Of a stretch of DNA of 11,292 nt, positions 7,515-11,292 are shown in pieces (within the stretch, counting starts at the first letter, position 1; every line of letters starts with the position of its first letter). Origin of the DNA: Rhodoferax sp. UBA4127 (GTDB lineage Bacteria; Pseudomonadota; Gammaproteobacteria; Burkholderiales; Burkholderiaceae_C); NCBI GenBank assembly GCA_002381045.1, contig DFWT01000094.1, forward strand, positions 2,172 to 13,463, in the 5' to 3' direction. A program made the translations under genes and the position numbers. Below the pieces are notes generated by a model. It was not told the origin of the DNA. It saw only the letters and a program-made list of their open reading frames with translations, and made no database searches.

Positions 7515-7792
7515 TGCCACCTATGCTGAAATTTCCAACGGACTCAGTCTGGCTTCTGTTGCTGGCCGCCACCGGGCTAACCTATTGGCTGGGTGAGTCA
7601 GGTCAGTTGGGACACGCCCGCCTGGTACCTGTATTCATCATCTTCGGAGCTGCGTTTTTCAAGGGCCTGCTCGTCATCAATGACTTCATGATGCTGCGCC
7701 ACGCACCCAGCTTGTGGCGCAACCTGCTGCTGGGCTGGTTGAGCTTTGTCATCAGCATGATCCTGTTGGCTTATTGGCTGGGCTCACGCTGA
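7514..7792 (+). CDS. norF: NorF, small two-helix membrane protein (COX4-like)
   Basis: A 92-residue membrane protein of the NorF/prokaryotic oxidase subunit IV type that acts with NorE. Hydrophobic stretches lie at about 11-25, 37-55 and 69-88. The conserved loop FFKGLLVINDFMMLRHAP (48-65) followed by W68-R69 is the family signature. ATG 7514 overlaps the norE stop as TAATG; ATG 7523, giving 89 residues, is possible. It is the last gene of the nor operon: 20 bases after its stop lies the stop of the convergent nnrS, with no convincing intrinsic terminator between them. Confidence 0.87.
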   Translation: MPPMLKFPTDSVWLLLLAATGLTYWLGESGQLGHARLVPVFIIFGAAFFKGLLVINDFMMLRHAPSLWRNLLLGWLSFVISMILLAYWLGSR

Positions 7793-7812
7793 CCCCAACC
7801 TTTTGGCAATAC

Positions 7813-9015
7813 TCAGCCGTCTTTGCCATCACCGCGTGCCGCCACCAACCAGGGGGTGTAGCGCCACATGAAGATCAGAAATGCCGCACTCCAGGCTGAC
7901 GCTGAAGACATCAGGGCATAGCTGTACCACGATGGCATCACCAAAGGCAGCAACACCCGCAGCACCGCCGCCAGCATGACCAACAGATAGGCCACCGTCT
8001 CAAGCGTATCGACTGTCAAGACGCGTCCCGTGTGACCGCGTGAGGTGCGTGTCATCATGCCAATGATCAGACCGCCGGTGGCACCCACGGCCAAGGCGTG
8101 CACGCCCAATGAGGCGGCGACCCAGCCGAGTTGTGCCATGGCCAACAAGGCCAGTCCAAGCGACAACCACAGGTATGAGAAGTGGAGAATCCAGACAATC
8201 GGGCGGCTCAGTGTGGCGAGCGTGTGCCAGCGCAGTTGGCGGCTCAGGTTAAGGACGCTGGCCAGCGCCAAGGCGGCTGCAGCCAGTCCGCTGTGCCAAT
8301 CTGCGACCCACAACACCAAACCTATGGCCGTGGTTGCCAACACACTGCGTTCCAGCCATACAACGGGCTCAATCTTGATGGACAGTGCGGTAGCGGTAAA
8401 AAATGGCACCACACGCCCGGCCATCACGCATTCAATCATCACGATAAAGCCCAGTCCCGCATACAAACTGCGCATCGGAGCCAGGTTGATCATGCCGTTT
8501 GCCGATAAATGAAACGTCAGGTTCACCAATGAAAGCAACAACAAAATCAGCGCCAAAGGAACGTTGCGCCAATTGCGTGAGCGCACCAACAAACGCAGAA
8601 AAATGAGCCCCACAATGGGCAGCAGCGCGAGATCCAGCACGGCAAAAACCGCATATGGCGCCACCAGTGAGGTCACGCGGGCACTGAGCCAGAGCAAGAT
8701 CAGGAGGCCCAAAGCCGGGCCGCGCGGCGTTGCGAGTCCCGTCCAGGTTTTACCCGCCGTCATCAGGAAGCCCACGATGACCGCAACGGCAAAGCCAAAC
8801 AACATTTCATGCGCGTGCCACAGCAGTGGTGGTGGTGTGGGTGCCAAGGTGATAGCACCCAAAAACATGGCCACCCAAAGTGGCACGATCAGCGCAGCCA
8901 GCAAAGCGGCACCAAGGTAGAAGGGACGAAATGCCAGCCGTAACCACGGCATTCCATATGGCGCTGGAGCGGCAGGTGTTTGGCCGAAGATGGGTAATGA
9001 CATGCTTACTTTCAT
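7813..9015 (-). CDS. nnrS: NnrS, haem-copper membrane protein of NO stress response
   Basis: A 400-residue polytopic membrane protein with about twelve hydrophobic segments and the canonical NnrS signatures: LAFRPFYLGA (28-37), WHAHEM (66-71), RVVPFF (201-206), HALAVGATGG (306-315) and MTRTSRGHTGR (321-331). NnrS proteins relieve NO stress and are often controlled by NsrR (shown for Vibrio cholerae) or by NnrR in denitrifiers; the biochemical mechanism is not settled. The start ATG (9015-9013) overlaps the upstream stop as ATGA, so translation is coupled to the small cysteine-rich gene; a second ATG four codons later (9003-9001) is possible. It is the last gene of the ccoG operon and converges on norF. 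Confidence is high. Confidence 0.94.
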   Translation of the reverse strand: MKVSMSLPIFGQTPAAPAPYGMPWLRLAFRPFYLGAALLAALIVPLWVAMFLGAITLAPTPPPLLWHAHEMLFGFAVAVIVGFLMTAGKTWTGLATPRGPALGLLILLWLSARVTSLVAPYAVFAVLDLALLPIVGLIFLRLLVRSRNWRNVPLALILLLLSLVNLTFHLSANGMINLAPMRSLYAGLGFIVMIECVMAGRVVPFFTATALSIKIEPVVWLERSVLATTAIGLVLWVADWHSGLAAAALALASVLNLSRQLRWHTLATLSRPIVWILHFSYLWLSLGLALLAMAQLGWVAASLGVHALAVGATGGLIIGMMTRTSRGHTGRVLTVDTLETVAYLLVMLAAVLRVLLPLVMPSWYSYALMSSASAWSAAFLIFMWRYTPWLVAARGDGKDG

Positions 9016-9227
9016 GTGTTTTTTTCGGAGGAGTCAGTGGTGACTTTTGGGGTGTCGACCTGGGCCAGCTGCTGGTCACCCCACGCCAGCCAGTCATCGC
9101 CAAACAACTCTGCCGGATGCGGTGAACGTTCGTTGGAGCATGCCATGGCATCGATCGAACAAAATTGGTCACAACCCCAGCAGATACGCTCGGGGTTGGC
9201 AGGGTGAATGGGGAATTTTTTGGCCAT
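9012..9227 (-). CDS. Small cysteine-rich protein, DUF3079-like
   Basis: A 71-residue soluble protein of unknown function. It begins MAKKFPIHPANPERICWGC and contains C16-x2-C19-x3-C23-x6-C30 plus H8, a spacing able to bind a metal or an iron-sulfur cluster. PAELFGDDW follows at about residues 38-46, and the C-terminal tail is hydrophilic. From memory this pattern matches the uncharacterised DUF3079 family, so the assignment is recognition rather than a search result. It sits 21 bases after ccoG and overlaps nnrS by 4 bases (ATGA), which strongly supports it being a real co-translated gene. No good Shine-Dalgarno site is seen. Its context implies a role in NO or low-oxygen response, for example metal or cluster sensing or delivery; that is inference. 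Confidence 0.82.
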   Translation of the reverse strand: MAKKFPIHPANPERICWGCDQFCSIDAMACSNERSPHPAELFGDDWLAWGDQQLAQVDTPKVTTDSSEKNT

Positions 9228-9248
9228 AGCGGGATGTGGTTTGCAGGC

Positions 9249-10715
9249 TCAACGTGGGATAAAAAAGGTGGATTTCTCTTCTACTGACACAACTTTTCCT
9301 TCAGCTTGGGTTTCAACGAGGAAGATGATGGGACTGGCTTTGCCGCGATGCTCTTGCGCAGCCTCGGCCGACAATGTCAGGCGAATGGTCTGCGAACCGA
9401 TGCCTGCGGCGGGTACGTTTAACACTGGATCGGTCACTAACTTCAGGCCCGGCAGACCTTGCGCGTGGGTGGTGTAGATTTGCATCTTCTCGGTGGTATT
9501 CATGATCTGCAGACGGTAGATGTTTTCGATGTCGCCGTTACCGGTTTCTCGGGCCATCGCGCCACGGTCCTTAATGACATCCACAGCAAACCCTTTGCGT
9601 GTGGATAAACCGCCAATGAAGATGGACACCACCAGCAGCAACAGCACACTGTAGAACCACACACGTGGTCGCCAAACCCGTTTCACCATTTGATTGGCAG
9701 TCAGTTTGTCGGCCATGCCTTTGCCGGATGAATAGCGAATCAACCCCTTGGGGTAGTTCATTTTTTCCATCACTTCATCGCAGACATCAATGCAGGCGGC
9801 ACAGGCGATACATTCGTTTTGTAAACCGTTTCGGATGTCAATGCCGGTGGGGCAAACCTGCACACACAGTGTGCAATCGATGCAGTCGCCAAGTCCCAAC
9901 GCCTTTGGGTCTGCGGCGCGTGTTCGCGAGCCCCTGGATTCGCCACGCTCTACGTCATAGGCAATCACCATTGAATCCATGTCGGTCAGTGCGCTTTGAA
10001 TCCGTGCATAGGGACACATCTGTTTGCAGATTTGCTCGCGCAGGTAGCCGGCATTGCCGTAAGTAGCAAAGCCGTAGAACAATACCCAGAACCACTCCCA
10101 TGGCGAAAAGGACAGGGCAATCAATTCGTTCGCCAACGCCTGAATCGGGGTGAAATAGCCGACAAAGGTAAATCCGGTGAACAAACTCAAGCCAATCCAC
10201 AACGCGTGCTTGCCACTTTTACGGGCGATTTTTCGTATTCCCCATGGCGCTTGGTCAAGGCGCATGCGAGCCAGACGATCGCCTTCGGTGACGCGCTCTA
10301 ACCATAGGAAGATTTCGGTGTAAACCGTTTGTGGGCAAGCGTAACCGCACCATAATCTGCCCGCCACGGCAGTAAAGAAAAACAGCGTCAAGGCTGCCAG
10401 CACCATCAGGATGGCGAGATAGATCAAGTCTTGTGGATGTAACACCAGTCCAAAGATATAAAACCGGCTGCTCGACAAGTTAAACAAAACAGCCTGGCGG
10501 TCATTCCACTGCAGCCAGGGGATGCCGTAGAAAACCAGTTGTGTCACCCACACCATGACCCAGCGCAACCGTGCAAACCGCCCCCCCACTGAGCGGGAAT
10601 AAATTTTCCCGGGCTCCTGGCACAGCGAAATCAATTCATCGGAGCTGCTTGCTGTGCTGGTTTGCGTGGACACCAGCTGAATTGGAATGATTTTGGCGTG
10701 TGAAGACTTTTTCAT
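9249..10715 (-). CDS. ccoG: CcoG (FixG/RdxA), membrane iron-sulfur oxidase assembly protein
   Basis: A 488-residue inner-membrane protein of the CcoG/FixG/RdxA family, known from cbb3 oxidase biogenesis, where it is a cupric reductase that helps supply Cu(I). Membrane CxxxCP motifs occur at C123-C127-P (WCGYACP) and C230-C234-P. Two 4Fe-4S ferredoxin motifs follow: C278-x2-C281-x2-C284-x3-C288-P and C302-x2-C305-x2-C308-x3-C312. A C-terminal helix (about 353-369) leads into the extracytoplasmic Ig-like FixG domain (about 378-488). Length is normal. No cco oxidase genes are nearby; instead it heads an operon with a cysteine-rich small gene and nnrS. Its promoter region carries an FNR-type box whose centre is about 59 bases before the start codon. 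It is distinct from the shorter iron-sulfur protein at 2521-3486. Family confidence is very high. Confidence 0.96.
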   Translation of the reverse strand: MKKSSHAKIIPIQLVSTQTSTASSSDELISLCQEPGKIYSRSVGGRFARLRWVMVWVTQLVFYGIPWLQWNDRQAVLFNLSSSRFYIFGLVLHPQDLIYLAILMVLAALTLFFFTAVAGRLWCGYACPQTVYTEIFLWLERVTEGDRLARMRLDQAPWGIRKIARKSGKHALWIGLSLFTGFTFVGYFTPIQALANELIALSFSPWEWFWVLFYGFATYGNAGYLREQICKQMCPYARIQSALTDMDSMVIAYDVERGESRGSRTRAADPKALGLGDCIDCTLCVQVCPTGIDIRNGLQNECIACAACIDVCDEVMEKMNYPKGLIRYSSGKGMADKLTANQMVKRVWRPRVWFYSVLLLLVVSIFIGGLSTRKGFAVDVIKDRGAMARETGNGDIENIYRLQIMNTTEKMQIYTTHAQGLPGLKLVTDPVLNVPAAGIGSQTIRLTLSAEAAQEHRGKASPIIFLVETQAEGKVVSVEEKSTFFIPR

Positions 10716-10736
10716 GAGTAGCGCGTTGGCACTTTA

Positions 10737-10759
10737 AAGATGAATGTTGTATGAATGTT
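10737..10759 (+). promoter_or_regulatory. Candidate NsrR operator, ccoG-proximal
   Basis: Aligned by eye with the 11-1-11 NsrR consensus (AAGATGYATTT, one base, then its complement), the left half AAGATGAATGT matches 9 of 11 and the right half 7 of 11. It contains two copies of ATGAATGTT (10740-10748 and 10751-10759) spaced 11 bases apart. It would cover the predicted -10 and start region of ccoG, a repressor position. No regulon scan could be run. Confidence 0.45.
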
Positions 10760-10767
10760 ATTTTAAC

Positions 10768-10781
10768 TTGATAATAATCAT
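10768..10781 (-). promoter_or_regulatory. FNR/ANR-type box
   Basis: The sequence TTGATAATAATCAT matches the consensus TTGAT-N4-ATCAA at 9 of 10 positions; only the last base differs. It is the only such box found in the window by eye. FNR-type control of ccoG/fixG genes under low oxygen is well established. The position suits activation of ccoG on the minus strand. On the nsrR side it overlaps the likely promoter and could repress. The NO-responsive relatives NnrR and Dnr bind nearly the same sequence, so which member of the CRP/FNR family uses it cannot be told. Confidence 0.65.
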
Positions 10782-10795
10782 CTTCAATGCATCTT
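10773..10795 (-). promoter_or_regulatory. Candidate NsrR operator, nsrR-proximal
   Basis: Read on the minus strand the first half AAGATGCATTG matches the NsrR half-site consensus AAGATGYATTT at 10 of 11, and the second half at about 7 of 11. A further AAGATG (minus strand, 10784-10779) lies exactly 11 bases away in the same orientation. The site overlaps the FNR box and abuts the possible nsrR -10 element, consistent with autoregulation. Assigned by eye from the family consensus. Confidence 0.5.
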
Positions 10796-10814
10796 TAATT
10801 TTCTACCTTGACCT

Positions 10815-11292
10815 ATGCGCCTGACCCAATGGACTGACTACACCCTGCGTGTGTTGATGTACTGTGCCGCTTGCCTGGAACGTGCCGAGCCTGTCACGAT
10901 CACCGAGATTGCCGACAGCCATGGCATTTCTCGCAGCCACCTGACCAAGATCGTGCAGGAGTTGGCCGCCCGCGGTTGGCTGGAAACTACTCGGGGCCGC
11001 GGCGGCGGCATGCGACTGTTGGTCAACGCCGAAGACATTTGCCTAGGGGAGGTGGTGCGCGCCACGGAGACAGATTTTGCGATGGTGGAGTGTTTCGATG
11101 CGATACAAAACCACTGTCGCTTAAGTCAGCATTGCGGACTCAAAGGTGTGCTAAATCAGGCCACTCAAAGTTACCTGGCCGTGCTGGATGGCGTTACGCT
11201 GGCGGATCTGGTGGCCCCCATCGCGAGCAGGGTTGAAATACCAAAAGTGCGGCGCTTGCAATTAGTTCCCGGTTTGCCGACTACTTCAATTT
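10815..11292 (+). CDS. nsrR: NsrR-type Rrf2 family NO-sensing repressor, 3' end cut
   Basis: At least 159 residues of an Rrf2-family regulator; no in-frame stop appears before the window end. NsrR binds a [4Fe-4S] cluster and represses NO-response genes until NO damages the cluster. The N-terminus MRLTQWTDYTLRVLMY includes D8, the fourth cluster ligand in Streptomyces NsrR. A winged helix-turn-helix spans about 27-70 with ISRSHLTKIVQEL as the recognition helix and a GRGGGMRL wing. Cluster cysteines are C93, C101 and C107 (C-x7-C-x5-C) in VECF, NHC and QHCGLK. The TLADLV segment (128-133) matches other NsrR proteins. E. coli NsrR is 141 residues, so this one has an extended tail of unknown length. 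The start at ATG 10815 has no clear Shine-Dalgarno site. It is divergent from ccoG across a shared operator region. IscR is less likely because the cysteine spacing and its neighbours fit NsrR. Confidence 0.9.
   Translation, partial: MRLTQWTDYTLRVLMYCAACLERAEPVTITEIADSHGISRSHLTKIVQELAARGWLETTRGRGGGMRLLVNAEDICLGEVVRATETDFAMVECFDAIQNHCRLSQHCGLKGVLNQATQSYLAVLDGVTLADLVAPIASRVEIPKVRRLQLVPGLPTTSI

Larger units (their letters stand above)
10734..10798. repeat. Inverted repeat framing the divergent promoter
   Basis: TTAAAGATG at 10734-10742 is exactly complementary to CATCTTTAA at 10790-10798. Extending inward gives 11 of 12 matching positions, with one mismatch (GAAT against GCAT). The centres are 56 bases apart with the FNR box between them. 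It is more likely a pair of operators than a terminator, as the loop is 47 bases and no T-run follows in either direction. Confidence 0.6.
10716..10814. promoter_or_regulatory. Divergent ccoG / nsrR promoter region
   Basis: This 99-base AT-rich stretch is the longest non-coding segment in the window and lies between two divergent start codons. It holds one FNR-type box, at least three AAGATG-type half-sites like those recognised by NsrR, and a 9-base perfect inverted repeat spanning most of the region. If FNR acts as a class II activator centred at -41.5, ccoG transcription would begin near 10733, giving a leader of about 17 bases. No strong sigma-70 -10 box is seen at the expected place for ccoG. 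For nsrR, TTTAAT at 10794-10799 is a 5/6 match to a -10 box, but without a well-spaced -35 element. Confidence 0.7.

Noticed and set aside
8045..8512. A 155-codon plus-strand frame inside nnrS
   Set aside because: The minus-strand frame carries all NnrS motifs without interruption. The plus-strand product is Ser/Thr/Pro-rich with no recognisable feature.
10871..11236. A 121-codon plus-strand frame overlapping nsrR
   Set aside because: It is out of frame with the clear Rrf2 protein starting at 10815, which carries the helix-turn-helix and cluster cysteines.

Overview
The window holds a nitric oxide (NO) reduction and NO-defence locus from a facultatively denitrifying bacterium. It is most likely a betaproteobacterium of the order Burkholderiales, family Comamonadaceae-like; this rests on protein character and a moderately high GC content, not on a database search. 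No tRNA, rRNA, insertion sequence, CRISPR array or phage gene is visible. Coding density is very high: the only non-coding stretch above 45 bases is the 99-base divergent promoter region at 10716-10814.

The rightward operon (1-7792) encodes a cytochrome-c-dependent NO reductase and its accessory proteins. In order these are the C-terminal end of norC, norB (catalytic subunit), norQ (MoxR-type AAA+ ATPase), a NapH/CcoG-like polytopic membrane iron-sulfur protein, norD (VWA-domain partner of NorQ), an FdxA-type 7Fe ferredoxin, an atypical NnrS-family membrane protein, norE (oxidase subunit III family) and norF (small two-helix partner). Junctions are tight or overlapping (TGATG, TAATG and an 8-base overlap), so this is very probably one transcript. 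Its promoter lies upstream of the window.

The leftward operon (10715-7813) encodes ccoG (FixG/RdxA-type membrane iron-sulfur protein), a small cysteine-rich protein resembling the DUF3079 family, and a canonical nnrS. It converges on norF with 20 bases between the stop codons.

The rightmost gene, cut by the window end, is an Rrf2-family regulator that fits NsrR, the [4Fe-4S] NO sensor. It is divergent from ccoG. The shared intergenic region holds a 9/10 match to an FNR/ANR box (10768-10781) interleaved with several AAGATG-type half-sites like those bound by NsrR, some repeated at 11-base spacing. The simplest reading is that low oxygen (FNR) activates the ccoG operon and NO relieves NsrR repression of it and of nsrR itself.

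The best candidates for something undescribed are (i) the two iron-sulfur electron carriers built into the nor operon, a membrane polyferredoxin and a 7Fe ferredoxin, which are not part of the classic norCBQDEF set, and (ii) the small cysteine-rich protein translationally coupled to nnrS. Their functions here are inferred from context only.
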